A stretch of 64,000 bases of DNA from Trematomus loennbergii (GCA_012861695.1 JAAOOA010000026.1:8526661-8590660), one strand, 5' to 3'; positions 1 to 28,245 are shown, counted from the first letter of the stretch. The notes: generated by a model not told the origin, from the letters alone. Program-made: numbers and translations.

Positions 1-16494
<16,494 letters not shown>

Positions 16495-18575
16495 CCCCCT
16501 CCATTCATCTTCCAGCCTCTGCTTCCCACGGTGCTGTAGCCCGGCCCTCATTGGCTAAAGCCAGCACTGTCTCTATGGGCGCCCTCTTCTGTGTGTGTGT
16601 GTGTGTGTGTGTGTGCGGGTGTGTGTGAGTGTGCATAAATGTGTGAGTGTGTGCGAGTGTGTACATGATTGCGTTTTTGTGTATCTTTTTTTTAAGTGTC
16701 CTGCTGTAAATTCATTCATGGCAGTATACAGGAACCGGAGGGAACACGCTTCACATGTGATCACTGTCTTTCATGAGGAATATAACAGTAAAAACTGTAG
16801 GCACTGACTCTGCAGACCAGCATTTTAAACTATAGCACAAACCACAGGGTGAAGGATTTAAATATACAGTATTTAATTCATAGATTGTAATAGTTAGAAG
16901 TGGAGGATAATGGAAGATAGGGTGTGTTTATAAGGAGTTATAGGACGCATTAATACAGTGGTTCCCAAATGTTTCTGTCGCTATTTTGCACACACGCACA
17001 TTCCTGGTCAATTACTTTGTAGCTCAACAACCGGATTTCAACTGTTTTCTTTGAGATGACAGTTTCCAGAGTTGTAAAATCCTTCCTCAATATATATTGA
17101 ACAGCAGTAAACCCCTCCAACCCTCTACCGCGTTGGGGACCACTGCATTAAGGGTTCAAGCTTGTGATATTCTTTACTTTTCGTATTGTCAACGACTCCC
17201 ATGAAAAGAACCAACATTATATGAATCCATCTTTCAATACTAAATGACTTCCTGTCTGTGGTGCAGATCTTGAGAAACGGATCCTTAATTGTCAATGCAA
17301 TTTCAAGGACAGCAAAAATCAGTAAAACACAAAAACATCTATATTTTTATGTTTTAAAAAAGCTAAGTTATTTCTTCAAACAGCTGGTAATCAAATACAA
17401 TGCAGGAAATAAGGCATTTGTGAGGGACTATTTTCAGCGGCACATGTATCCACATTTGGGTCTCTGTGAGTATTCGGGTGTTTTTGGACAACAATCGAGC
17501 TCTATGGCACATACCAAGGTGTATCGAGCTTTAATACACACACAATACTTGTTAGTAGATATCATTTCTGTTGATTTGGGGTTTATTGACAATAAGGAAA
17601 TACAGTGCATCACCAGACTTTATTCACAATGATGTAAGATAAGGGCAGTGGTCACTTTTTTTGTTTCTTTGTGTTCAGTCCGATGGCAGAGTAAAATAAA
17701 AGATCCGAGGGGCCTCCTCACCTAAGGACAAACTAAGCCCAGCCTATGAAGGCGGGGCCCAGATGTAAAATAGACCTTTTTTTAATTCATGAAGTTTGGG
17801 AGCAGGCTGAGGTTCATTGTATCTCTGACATCCTTCAGCACTGTGAAATATATTAAAGCTCCCATCTTTCCCTCGGTTTGTTTTCACCTTCCTATGAAGG
17901 GTTTTTCAAGCATCTGTAAATGAGTACAGCTGTATGTCGTGGCATTTTCTGCCATTTGAAAGCTAGTATGTTTTAAAATGGTTTCACATGTATAACCCAT
18001 CATGACACGGGTTTATGTACTGTATAATCAGCTGTTTTCATTAGAAAACGTGTGTGTATCAAATGAATTGTTAATCATGGTAATTGTAATGTTATTTAGT
18101 TGGATAATGGATCATTGTTGGCACTGTATACATACTGTATGTTAGAAGATTATAAAGCAATTGTAAAAAGGTCGTACTAATGCATGTATGACAGAAAACA
18201 GTCAGCTGACATTGAGTAATGCAGTTAAAGATGCAGCGGAAGAAATTATTCTTATTAACACTTTTTAAAGCTGATGTTTTTTTCTATGAATGATCTCACC
18301 CTTTGTGGTCCAACAAGGCAACAAGAACTAATGTTCATTGCCAATTGAGAAAGCCAATAATGTTATATTTGGAAACTATGGACTATTTAACTGCAAATTT
18401 GCTAGAAAAAATGTTTTTTTAATATGTAAACTATTCCACATATTTTGTAACACATTGTAATTGCCATTATTTTCTATTATTTTTTAATCATAATCGTCAT
18501 TGTACCTACAGTTACCTTGTCCCTTTCCTGAATCTCAGAATCAGAATTAAAAATCACTTTATCTGACAAAAATGG
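16495..18575 (+). other. zmiz2: zmiz2 3' UTR and polyadenylation candidates
   Basis: Non-coding sequence directly after the zmiz2 stop. It opens with a GT-rich microsatellite (16591-16665) and becomes AT-rich. Candidate poly(A) signals are AATAAA at 17695-17700 and ATTAAA at 18546-18551. The 124-codon open frame at 17258-17632 has no recognisable domain, lies entirely in this UTR and is not called as a gene. UTR extent is inferred, not shown. Confidence 0.55.
16591..16665 (+). repeat. GT-rich microsatellite in zmiz2 3' UTR
   Basis: Twelve GT units then degenerate GTGTGAGTGTG repeats. Confidence 0.9.
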
Positions 18576-19157
18576 TTTGTTTTGGAGGCTTTCTTATTTT
18601 TATAGTAGCCTTTGAAGTGGTTGTCATTTTTATTTATATCCAATACTGTTGCATAAAATGCTACTTCATATAACTGCGAGGTTCTTGTTCTTTACTTTTA
18701 TTTCACCCCTATTATTTGCGAGGGACCTATTGCACCCTTTACATACATTTATTATCTATGATTATAGTTACTTTCAGATTGATATTTAACATTAAATTGC
18801 AACAAAAAAAAACCTTTTCACATAGTAAGTTATGATATTTTGCTAATAAGATTGTTGACATACATTTTCTTTTGAGACATTACATCACCCAAAAAACAAA
18901 TTTTGAGTTGGATTATCACATTTTCTGTTTTAAAACAGGACTGCCAAAGGGGTCATATCAAAAAGTGTTACTTCAGGAACAGTCCCTAAAAGAGGAGCTG
19001 GCTTTTTACACGTGTTGCATAAGAAGAAACAAACGGGGTCAACATGTTTTACAATTAATGAATTAACTGGACACACCTTTGCACACGGGTGCATTCAATT
19101 TGCTGATTTTCACCACAGAGGCCCATCTTTCTCCCCATCTCATGCGGCATCACACTA

Positions 19158-19343
19158 ACCCCGCCCCTCTTCATTCCTATTGGTCCGTTCTGCAGTCTTT
19201 CAGCAGAAAAGGCTGTGATTGGCTGTAATCCTTTACGTCACTGGTGCACAGACCCGACCTAAAAAGACAGTGTGTGCTGGCGCTTCGACGGGTAGTAATT
19301 CAAGTGCGTATTCCCATCAACTCTATCACAAGCGTTCATCAAC
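19158..19343 (+). promoter_or_regulatory. ppia copy 1 proximal promoter
   Basis: Contains a GC box (CCCCGCCCCT, 19160-19169), two inverted CCAAT boxes (ATTGG at 19179 and 19218, about 39 bp apart) and a CRE-like TTACGTCA (19233-19240), followed by the 5' UTR. The same CCAAT pair and spacing recurs upstream of the second ppia gene, which supports its functional relevance. No good TATA box; the matching position reads CTAAAAA. Confidence 0.65.
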
Positions 19344-21875
19344 ATGATGAACCCCAAGGTTTTCTTCGACATCACTATTGATGGAGCTAACGCTGGGAGG
19401 ATTATAATGGAGGTAAGAACACAGACATTAACATTCGTCACTATCTTTAAAACTTCATTATATTAAGGTTTAAATTGATGACAAGTAGCCTATATCTCTT
19501 GCATCCATCTGTGTGCTATGAAGGGCCTGGAGAAATGACTGACATATTGTAGTGCGTCAACTTTTCTCATGCATCTTTTAGGATTCCATTTTGGTCGCAA
19601 TTTGCATTTACAGGCTGTATATATTTGTAGTTTGTTTTATGTATTGCCTTCGCACAGATAACATCAATTACATCATAAACAGTCCTCCAGAGAGACCATA
19701 TCCTGATGGAAACGCCCAGCAGCACAGCTGGGTGTAACAAATGGTGGTGCTGCTGTCTGATGGGCAGATCAGGCAGATAAAGGGGGATGAATCTTCTCTG
19801 ATGTGTCTTAAAAAACACAATGCGAGTTGAAATGATAAGTGAAGTAATGTATTAATGGATGGACCGAAAATCAATCCTTGTGAAAATCAACATATTGTTC
19901 ATATTTAAAGTGAAGTGCCAAACAGTCTCTGGTTTTAACCTCCGTAAATGTAAGAATATATTGCTTTGTCTTGTGTTATATGATCTGATATATTTATGGA
20001 ATAATGCAAAATATTTAATAAAATATTACAACAAATGTTCAATGTTTGATGACTGTAGTTAAACAAAACGATATTTGAGAAGATTATGTGAAATTTAATT
20101 ATTTTTTTGGCAGCCCTAAACACGCAAAATCCTAAATGACTCATTTCAACTTTAAGCCAAAAATCCTGCAGTTGTTTGAACAAGCCAATTGCCTGTAGTT
20201 GCTGCTGTTGTCAGACATGTTGAGCTTTCTTCGAGAGGTTTAGTTTATTTTCATTCTATGCATTTTGTGTTCAACTGCCACCCACTCATTTGAAACGGTT
20301 TGTGTTTTGCAGCTGCGAACGGATGCGGTCCCAAAGACTGCAGGTATGTACGATTTAAAGGCAGGCAGGAAGCTCTAACATCACTTCAAGCAGCAATAAA
20401 CACTGCTCCTGCTTTTTCACACACCGAAAATGGATTTGTTTGGTTCGGGAAAGTACTGGTCCACATTAATCCACAGCTGTTTATTCTGAATATGGGTTGT
20501 GGCTGTGGGTGATTCATTGTATGAATCTGAAGAGCCTGCGTAGCTATTTATAGAGCTGAATGTGAGTGTAAACATTGATTCAAGAATGTATGCTACCAGG
20601 TGCTCTCACACTATAAATATAAGGGGAAGAGGAAAGGGGAAATTACTCTCGTTTGCTGTAATTCGCATTGATTTGTTTTACCTCCTGGTGGATGATGGCA
20701 GCCTATTGGTTGCTCTGTCTCAACTCCCAACATGGAAACCTGCAGGATGCATTAATGACTAACCCATTTTGACCCGCATACTGTAGCCATTGTTTATTTG
20801 ACCTCATTCATACATAGAAATTGCCTATATGCTTCCTCTGTCATACAGTGCTGTTAAGTGACTCAAATGCACTTTAATGTTATATCCTCATAAGCAGGAT
20901 CCTGAGGGCCAGCTCCAGACATTTATTTTATTTTCTGCAAGGCCCTCTTAATGTCGGGGGGGGGGGGGTGTTATTATACTGTAGGATTCAGAATAATAAT
21001 CTGTGCAAAGTAGCGTCAATAGATCTGCTGTGACAGGAAGCTTTGGAAAGGAGTCAGATGTCCTCAAAGATATGCAAATTACTACTTACTAAAAAAGACA
21101 AATCACCAGACAGAAAAAAAATGATCACAAAGACACAAGAATTACCATAAACAAACTAGAAGAGAGGCAAAGCAACCGAAAAGAGACTCAAACGACTACA
21201 AAGGGACACTAAACAACCGCAGAGAGACGATACACAAACTAAAATACAGAAATGTGGTGTGTACTTACTGAAGTGTCTCCATTTCACAGAAAACTTCCGT
21301 GCTCTCTGCACCGGGGAGAAAGGCTTCGGTTACAAGGGCTCCACATTTCACCGCCTCATCCCTAAATTCATGTGCCAGGTACAGTATAGGCTAGAAATGT
21401 GTGTGTCTTTGTATTTTTAAAACAAGCTCAGATTCAACTCTTTTGACTGCTGAGCGAACTATTTATTTCAGGGGGAGACTTCACTAACCACGATGGAACT
21501 GGAGGCAAATCCATCTACGGGGAGAAGTTTGGTGACGAGAACTTCCAGTTGAAGCATCAGGGCATGGGCACACTGTCCATGGCGAATGCTGGGCCGAACA
21601 CCAACGGGTCCCAGTTCTTCATCTGCACGGACAAAACTGACTGGTGAGCTCCCCTCTCAGCCATGTGCTGCTGCATTCAGGTTTATTCAAACTGTTTCCC
21701 ATGACCGTCTCGCATACTAATGAGCTCCTCTCCTCTCAGGCTGAACGGGAAGCACGTGGTGTTTGGAAGTGTTGTGGAGGGCGTCGATGTTGTCAAGGCA
21801 ATGGAGAAGCAAGGCACAAAGAGCGGCACTCCTAAGGTCAAGGTTGCCATTGCCGACTGCGGTCAATTAAATTAG
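19344..21875 (+). CDS. ppia: peptidyl-prolyl cis-trans isomerase A (cyclophilin A), copy 1
   Basis: Cytosolic cyclophilin catalysing proline isomerisation and binding cyclosporin. Exons 19344-19412, 20313-20343, 21290-21378, 21472-21643, 21740-21875; lengths 69, 31, 89, 172, 136 follow the classic PPIA pattern. About 165 aa. Visible hallmarks: VFFDITIDG at the N-terminus, the FHR catalytic Arg, [13 protein letters not shown], the cyclosporin-contact Trp ([11 protein letters not shown]) and ADCGQLN at the C-terminus. Start: two consecutive ATGs (19344, 19347), either possible. Exon 4 is one base shorter than the 173-bp exon of the second copy because the G run at 21471-21475 is one base too short for the GGDF frame; splice phases otherwise agree. 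Poly(A) signal AATAAA at 22089-22094. Convergent with the mus81-like fragment. Confidence 0.93.
20956..20968 (+). repeat. G13 homopolymer
   Basis: Thirteen G in intron 2 of ppia copy 1. Confidence 0.9.
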
Positions 21876-22088
21876 TGCGTCAAGGCTCCTTATGTTGTTT
21901 CCTTTATCATCCACACCCCAGTTAATATTTGAGGTGGTGAATATCAGAGAAAAACGCTGAATTAATTCCCTTTCTCCACTAAAAATGTTTCTCTCCTGTG
22001 TTATGTTTAATATTTTGTACCTGCTTATCTGTTCTTTAAGGACCACATTTGTTAACAAAGTCTGGATAAAATGATTCTAATGGTGAAA

Positions 22089-22094
22089 AATAAA
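22089..22094 (+). terminator. poly(A) signal, ppia copy 1
   Basis: AATAAA about 215 bases after the stop codon. Confidence 0.6.
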
Positions 22095-22474
22095 AAGATA
22101 TGTAAGGCTAACTTTGTTTGTCTTGTCATTAGTGTGAATGCTGTTCAACAGCAGCTGGGGTCACAAACAAAAGTACAGAGGGTTAAACAAATACAAATAT
22201 TCTTTATTTAATTTCTGACAGTTTAGAAGTTTACCACAGTGCTTTCTTAACATATTCAATAACAAAAATACCATTCAAAATGTAAACTTTATTTAAGTTT
22301 CCCGGGGGCATTTGTGAAATTCTTCATACAAGCAGCAATATGTTACGGTAATGAGAACTTGGGAGCATGTTTATATTGACATAACAAAGGACAATTCCAT
22401 CCTAAAAATGTGTATTATTCAAGTAAAGTAGGGATAGAAACTGTGAAATGTTCATGATATGTTTTTATATTAAG

Positions 22475-24834
22475 CTATGTCAGTGCTCCCTGAGTGCAGT
22501 ACAGCTGATAAACTGTTCTGCTCGGAGCTGGACCCAGGTTCCTGAAAAACAGCAAATTAAATGTGAATTAATTGCAATTTCTTACAGTACTGCCATTGCA
22601 TTCATTAGCTCATCTGAATAAAGTATTTAGCATGTTTTGCTTTCAGTTTCATCAATTTGTATCTGAACCGTAAGTAAAGCCACAGTGGTTTCGACTTGTT
22701 ATCAACACATACTACATGGATCATTAGAGCATGCTGGGAAAAATGTGAATCCAGTTAGACTACAAACCTTTTGAGCTTCCCATATCTGATGGAGGAGAGG
22801 AGCTTCTCTTTCTCGGCTTCACCTGCACATCGTTCAGGCTGTCAGAATGAGATTAAAGGTAGGGTAAATTTGAGAAACCGGCTCGAGATCGCTAGAATTT
22901 GAAAATACACAACCGGAGAAAATCTGCCACTTCCTTATAGAGCCCCTCCTCCAACACACACGAACGCGCACATGACCAATGAGGGCACGAGATAAGTTTG
23001 TGCACAGATGGAAGGCTGACAGGCAGGTAGGCCATCCAGTTATTTTAGCCGGGCCGGCTAAAATGATTGGTCGTGCTTTTTACAGTACTACGGCTTCCAC
23101 AGATGACGTTTTTTTATGGATTTTTTGTCAAAGCACTTAAGATATTCATTGCTATCGGGATGTTAAGAGCATTCCATGGAATATAACAAGTGTATCTCGA
23201 GCCGGTTTCTCAAACTTACCTACCCCACCTTTAAGAGAGGAAGAAAGATTTGAAATAAATATCAACAATCTCTTACAGTAGTCTTGTATTCGGGAATATA
23301 AATGAGTTTGTAAAAAAATGTATGTATACCTTTACTTTTCAACCTTGTGTTTGAAAAAAACATTTTCTTAAACAAAACTCACGAAAAACTCACCTTTGTG
23401 ACACAATTCGGTCAAATGTCAATGAAGTTTTTGTATCTTATTCTATATTATATTAACATATTTTTCTTATTCCTTCAACTTACCTTCCCCATTTTGTCTA
23501 TTGTATTTTATTGGGTTTTTGAGAAATAAAGCCTTTGAATCCTTTGAAATGTCATTTTGCAACTATATCTGCTAGTGCTAACTGCCTCATTCTTACTCCC
23601 TCTTCTTCCTCCTCCTCCTCCTTTGTTTTTCCCTTGATCCCCTGCTGCATTCTTCTACAAGGAAATTAAAAAGTATGTAACTTGAGAAGTCACAAATTAG
23701 AGGTTAGCAATGACAAATGGGTTGAAAAAAAGGTATAATGTCTCAAGGGATTTAAAAATGTGTGTTTTCCTAAAGGTTGCATTTTGTGTTAGCAAAAGGA
23801 AAAAGCCATTTAGCTTCTATTAAACAAGTGGGTGGCTTCATTTTTGGTCTTTTTTTGGCACATGATTGACTGATAATCATGTATTTGGTCGAATAATTTT
23901 GACCAGGAACACACTTACTTCATAGGAACACATCTCCAAACATGTATCTGCTTTGAGATGTTATTGGAATTTTCCCCCATGAAATGGTGTCTTTACACAA
24001 TGAGATGAACACACACACACTTCTACACACACACTTCTACACACACTCCATCTACCTTTCTGGATGGATCCAGGCTGTTGTTGTCCTGTCGACCAGGAGG
24101 GGGCGCCCCTTCAGGAGTGTGGATAGGAGCGTCTGGGCCTACAGTAAAAGTAAAGGGAGCAAACAAAGACAACTTGGAAAGTAAAATTATAAACTTCAAG
24201 ACATTTTAAGACTACTTTGTTTTTACGATCCAAGAAAAAATCTCATGCTATAATTTAAAGAGTTTTAGACATAATATTGGGTTTTTTACAGACACAAAAA
24301 CGCTTTTGTGATACATTATATTGAAGCTTTAAGTAAGTATTTGTTTCCTAGCCTTTCCTTTCTGTATTACTCCTAGTAGTGCAGATGAGCTATAATAACA
24401 TTTTTATGTCAAATAAATCTACTGTACCCATCTATTCTCTTATAGTTTTTTTTACATGTTCTTGTATTTTTCTCCATCAAGCTTTTCTTGATGCTCAAGT
24501 TGTATTTCATGTCGTTTTTATATGCATGGTTATAATTTTAATTTGTATTCCATTCATTGTAAAATTGTCCCCAGTTTCACTAGTTTCCCCTTCTTAAAAT
24601 GTCATCCCTTTCTCAATGCAGGCATCAATGATTTTCTTCAATCATCTTGTCCTATATCTATAAGTGAATTAATATCGTGAACCCATCCATTCCTCTGTTT
24701 CTCACCGTTCTCTCTGAGGTATCGCTGCAGTTTCTTAATCCAGTATTACAGATGCCGTCTCCGAGGCTCTGCAGGATTTTAGCCTCTTTGGCGTTTTGAA
24801 GCGGCAATGGATACTTATTCAAAGAGCTGATGGC
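22475..24834 (-). pseudogene. mus81: mus81-like endonuclease fragment lacking the nuclease core
   Basis: MUS81 is the catalytic subunit of the structure-specific MUS81-EME nuclease. Five exon-like blocks are readable on the minus strand: 24834-24706 ([20 protein letters not shown], the N-terminal helix-hairpin-helix region), 24138-24056 (Pro-rich linker), 23654-23597 (Gly/Lys/Arg linker), 22838-22768 (GEAEKEKLLSSIRYGKLKR) and 22541-22475 (NLGPAPSRTVYQLYC...stop), the conserved MUS81 C-terminus. The first three blocks join in compatible phases and all have plausible AG/GT borders. Missing are the first exon, the winged helix, the ERCC4-type nuclease domain and most of the C-terminal HhH. The gap where they should be (22839-23596) holds a TTAA MITE and AT-rich sequence. 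The first block also carries net -1 indels near 24730-24740. A minus-strand AATAAA (22208-22203) suits the last exon. Either a decayed gene with an internal deletion or an assembly collapse. Confidence 0.75.
22853..23234. mobile_element. TTAA-flanked MITE, family A copy 2
   Basis: Same sequence and orientation as copy 1 at 2374, TTAA at both ends, slightly shortened left inverted repeat. It starts only 15 bp from the penultimate mus81-like block, in the interval where the mus81 core exons are missing. Confidence 0.85.
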
Positions 24835-24839
24835 CTGCG

Positions 24840-25365
24840 AACAAGACAGAAGCAAACATTAATTAAAAGTAAACAAACATCAGTGACTTTAAAGCAGTAA
24901 CTCTACATTTGTTGTGGACAGTTATCTTGTACCTGGGTTTTTTATAGGCTGCACAAACTGCCGACTGAAAGACAAAATCTCGGAGCATAAGTATGCAAGT
25001 AGAACATATGTGTGTGTTATCCTATGACTTTAACAATCGAGACTGCTTTATAGTTAAAAGTCTCGAAAGAAAACTTATTAAACAGCATATGCAAACCACA
25101 GATCATTATATGAAGAAATTGACTTTAGTCTCTTTAGTATATATATTTTTAATTTATGACTATTTCATGTTTTCAAGGTTGCTAACTATTTGCCATATCA
25201 GTGCAGGACTTATTTTATATATGAAGATCTGTTTCTTCTTTCCACTAATTATATGTCTATATATATATAGATATGTGCATAACATTTGAATGCATCAGAA
25301 ATTACAAGTAAAAAATAATATTAATAGTAATTAGTGCGAATGCTGTGCAACGTCTTCAACTTCTT
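24840..25365. other. intergenic AT-rich stretch, nothing recognised
   Basis: Between the mus81-like fragment and the LINE. A short acceptor/donor-bounded segment on the minus strand around 24915-24955 was considered as the preceding mus81 exon but its phase and sequence do not fit. Confidence 0.5.
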
Positions 25366-26637
25366 CTTCTAGATGCTTCAGTAATGAACAATTACAGGCC
25401 CATATCAAACCTGCCATTTCTAGGTAAAATCATTGAAAAAGTTGTTTTTCAACAGTTGAGTAATTTCTTGAATTTAAATAACTGTTTCGATGTGTTCCAG
25501 TCAGGCTTTCGTCCAAACCACAGCACTAAGACTGCTCTTGTAAAGGTCTTCAATGACATCCACTTAAACACAGACAGTGGCAGAACTTCAGTGTTAGTAT
25601 TATTAGATCTCAGTGCTGCGTTTGACACTGTTGACCACAACATATTACTAGACCGACTGGAAAACTGGATGGGACTTTCGGCAACAGTTCTAAATTGGTT
25701 TGAATCCTACTTAAAGGACAGAAACAACTTTGTTTCTATAGGTAAATACACATCTGAGTTGACAAATATGACATGTGGGGTACCTCAAGGCTCCATCTTG
25801 GGGCCTCTTCTCTTTAACATCTACTGGCTCAGATAATGAAAAACAACAAAATAAGTTACCATAGCTATGCGGATGACACACAAATGTACATAACCATTTC
25901 ACCAGGAGACTATGCTCAGAATTCAGACACTGAGTAAGTGCATTGAACAAATCAATGACTGGATGTGTCAGAACTTTCTCCAATTAAACAAAGATAAAAC
26001 TGAGGTAATGGTTTTTGGATCCAAGGCAGAACGTATAAAAGTTAGCGCTGAGCTTCAGTCTGCAATGTTCAAAACAACAGATACAGCCAGAAATCTAGGT
26101 GTAGTCATGGACTCTGACCTGAGTTTCAACAGTCACATTAAAACAATTACTAAATCAGCCTATCACCTAAAGAACATATCTAGGATTAAAAGACTAATGT
26201 CACAGCAGGATTTGGAAAAACTTGTCCATGCTTTTATCTTTAGTAGAGTCGACTACTGTAATGGTGTCTTTACAGGTCTCACTAAAAGAATCTATTAGAA
26301 AGCTGCAGCTAATTCAGAACGCTGCTGCTCGAGTCCTCACTAACGGGCCGTCTCCACGGCAGCGTTAAAAAATCTTGAAACGCTTCTGCCCATTCACTTT
26401 GAATGGGGTGACGTCACTTTTTTTCGCTTTCGCCGAAATGCATTTTGGGCAGGCGAGCGGAGATTCTCAGGATTTTCAAGATCCAAAGTTGAACAATGTT
26501 CAACTTTTGAAGCTGAGGAGGAAGCGTCAGCCAATCAAATCCCGTGTACGCAAATCTGACAGTTCAAGCTCTAGCCAATCAAACGGCGTGTATGCTGGGA
26601 GAGACATACCGCAGATCATTTCCTCATATTCCAAAAC

Positions 26638-26746
26638 ATGGAGGAGAAATTAGCGGTAGCGAATCAATCACCCGGTGCTTTATGACCAGACCTACCGGGA
26701 TATAAACCGGAGGAGCCAGGCATGGAGGGAGGTGGCAGAGACAGTG
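26638..26746 (+). pseudogene. MADF-domain first exon, copy A
   Basis: ATG at 26638; after a 4-bp insertion the frame reads YRDINRRSQAWREVAETV and stops at a GT donor (26747, GTATGT). This is the N-terminal half of a MADF/Myb-SANT-like DNA-binding domain. Broken by the insertion and by loss of a few codons relative to copy B. There is no second exon in the element. Confidence 0.65.
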
Positions 26747-27081
26747 GTATGTTTTCGCCTGTTTTGGGGAGTTTATATCCAGTTTACTTCGGGCTTTTTG
26801 CTTCATATGTCGCGGGCGGGAGATTCATGTGATTGGTTGATCGCAAAAAATCCCCAAGCCTCAGATACGCCCACCTCCAAGATTTTTTTAACGCTGCCGT
26901 GGAGACGGCCCGTAACGGACCGTCTCCACAGCAGCGTTAAAAAAATCTTGGAGGTGGGCGTATCTGAAGCTTGGGGATTTTTTGCGAACAACCAATCACA
27001 TGAATCTCCCGCCCGCGACATACGAAGCAAAAAAGCCCGAAGTAAACTGGATATAAACTCCCAAAACAGGCGAAAACATAC

Positions 27082-27195
27082 CACTGTCTCTGCCACCTCC
27101 CTCCATGCCTGGCTCCTCCGGTTTGTATCCCGGTAGGTAAATAGGGACTGGTCATAAAGCACCGGGTGATTCGCTACCGCTCATTTCTCCTCCAT
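27082..27195 (-). pseudogene. MADF-domain first exon, copy B
   Basis: Minus-strand counterpart of copy A: ATG at 27195, one early in-frame TGA, then NHPVLYDQSLFTYRDTNRRS followed by QAWREVAETV and a GTATGT donor. More complete than copy A and confirms the MADF assignment. Without a downstream exon it cannot make the full domain. Confidence 0.68.
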
Positions 27196-27850
27196 GTTTT
27201 GGAATATGAGGAAATGACCTGCAGTATGTCTCTCCCAGCATACACGCCGTTTGATTGGCTAGAGCGTGAACTGTCAGATTTGCGTACACGGGATTTGATT
27301 GGCTGCCGCTTCCACCTCAGCTTCAAAAGTTGAACATTGTTCAACTTTGAATCTTGAAAATCCTGAGAATCTCCGCTCGCCTGCCCACAATGCATTTCGG
27401 CGAAAAGTGAGGGAAAGTGACGTCACCCCATTCAAAGTGAATGGGCAGAAGCGTTTCAAGATTTTTTAACGCTGCTGTGGAGACGGCCCGTTACACTCAG
27501 AAAGTGGATCACATCACTCCTGTTCTGAAGTCCTTACACTGGCTTCCTGTATGTCAAAGAATTGATTTCAAAATACTGCTGCTGGTTTATAAAGCATTGA
27601 ATGGTTTAGGCCCAAAATACATTTCTGACCTACTGCTAAATTATGAACCATCCAGAACTCTCAGGTCTTCAGGGACTGGTCAGCTTTCTGTCCCCAGAGT
27701 CAGAACTAAACATGGAGAAGCAGCGTTCAGTTTTATGTTCCAAATATCTGGAACAAACTCCCAGAAACCTGAAGGTCCGCTGCAACTCTTATTACTTTTA
27801 TATCCAGGCTGAAGACTTTTCTTTTTGCCGCTGCTTTTAATTGAGCTATC

Positions 27851-28245
27851 TTAAAGGTAGGGTAGGTAAGTTTGAGAAACCGGCTCGAGATACACTTTTT
27901 GTTATATTCCATGGAATGCTCTTAACATCCCGATAGCAATGAATATCTTAAGTGCTTTGACAAAAAATCCATAAAAATATTTCATCTGTGGATGCCGTAG
28001 TATTGTAAAAAGTACAACCAATCATTTTAGCCGGCCCGGCTAAAATAACTGGATGGCCTACCTGCCTGTCAGCCTTCCATCTGTGCACAAACTTATCTCG
28101 TGCCCTCATTGGTCATGTGCGCGTTCGTGTGTGTTGGAGGAGGGGCTCTATAAGGAAGTGGCAGATTTTCTCCGGTTGTGTATTTTCAAATTCTAGCGAT
28201 CTCGAGCCGGTTTCTCAAACTCTAACCCTAACCCTAACCCTTTAT
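27851..28245. mobile_element. TTAA MITE, family A copy 3, with telomere-like right end
   Basis: Left end intact (TTAA then AGGTAGGGTAGGTAAG); interior is in the opposite orientation to copies 1 and 2. At the right, homology stops after GGTTTCTCAAACT and is replaced by CTAACCCTAACCCTAACCC, three CCCTAA units; the terminal TTAA is lost (TTTATT). Inserted in the 3' part of the L2 LINE. Confidence 0.8.

Larger units (their letters stand above)
26344..27490. mobile_element. inverted dimer of a PIF/Harbinger-like element (1.15-kb palindrome)
   Basis: Two ~570-bp copies in head-to-head inversion: A 26344-26912 and B 26916-27490, joined by TAA (26913-26915) and flanked by TAA (26341-26343) and TTA (27491-27493). 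Each copy has terminal inverted repeats CGGGCCGTCTCCACGGC (with few substitutions) leading into AGCGTTAAAAAA. Copy A is flanked by TAA on both sides, matching the TWA target preference of PIF/Harbinger. Both copies contain a MADF-domain first exon, also typical of that superfamily's accessory protein. No transposase. It has interrupted the L2 LINE. Confidence 0.82.

Noticed and set aside
17258..17632. 124-codon frame downstream of zmiz2
   Set aside because: Lies in the 3' UTR, AT-rich composition, no domain, no splice or promoter context.
24915..24955. Possible extra mus81 exon (minus strand) bounded by AG and GT
   Set aside because: Its end phase does not join the 24834-24706 block and the residues do not match the MUS81 N-terminus.
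26375..27459. Multiple 60-150 codon frames across the Harbinger-like dimer
   Set aside because: Apart from the short MADF exon they are mirror images of each other caused by the palindrome and cross terminal repeats.
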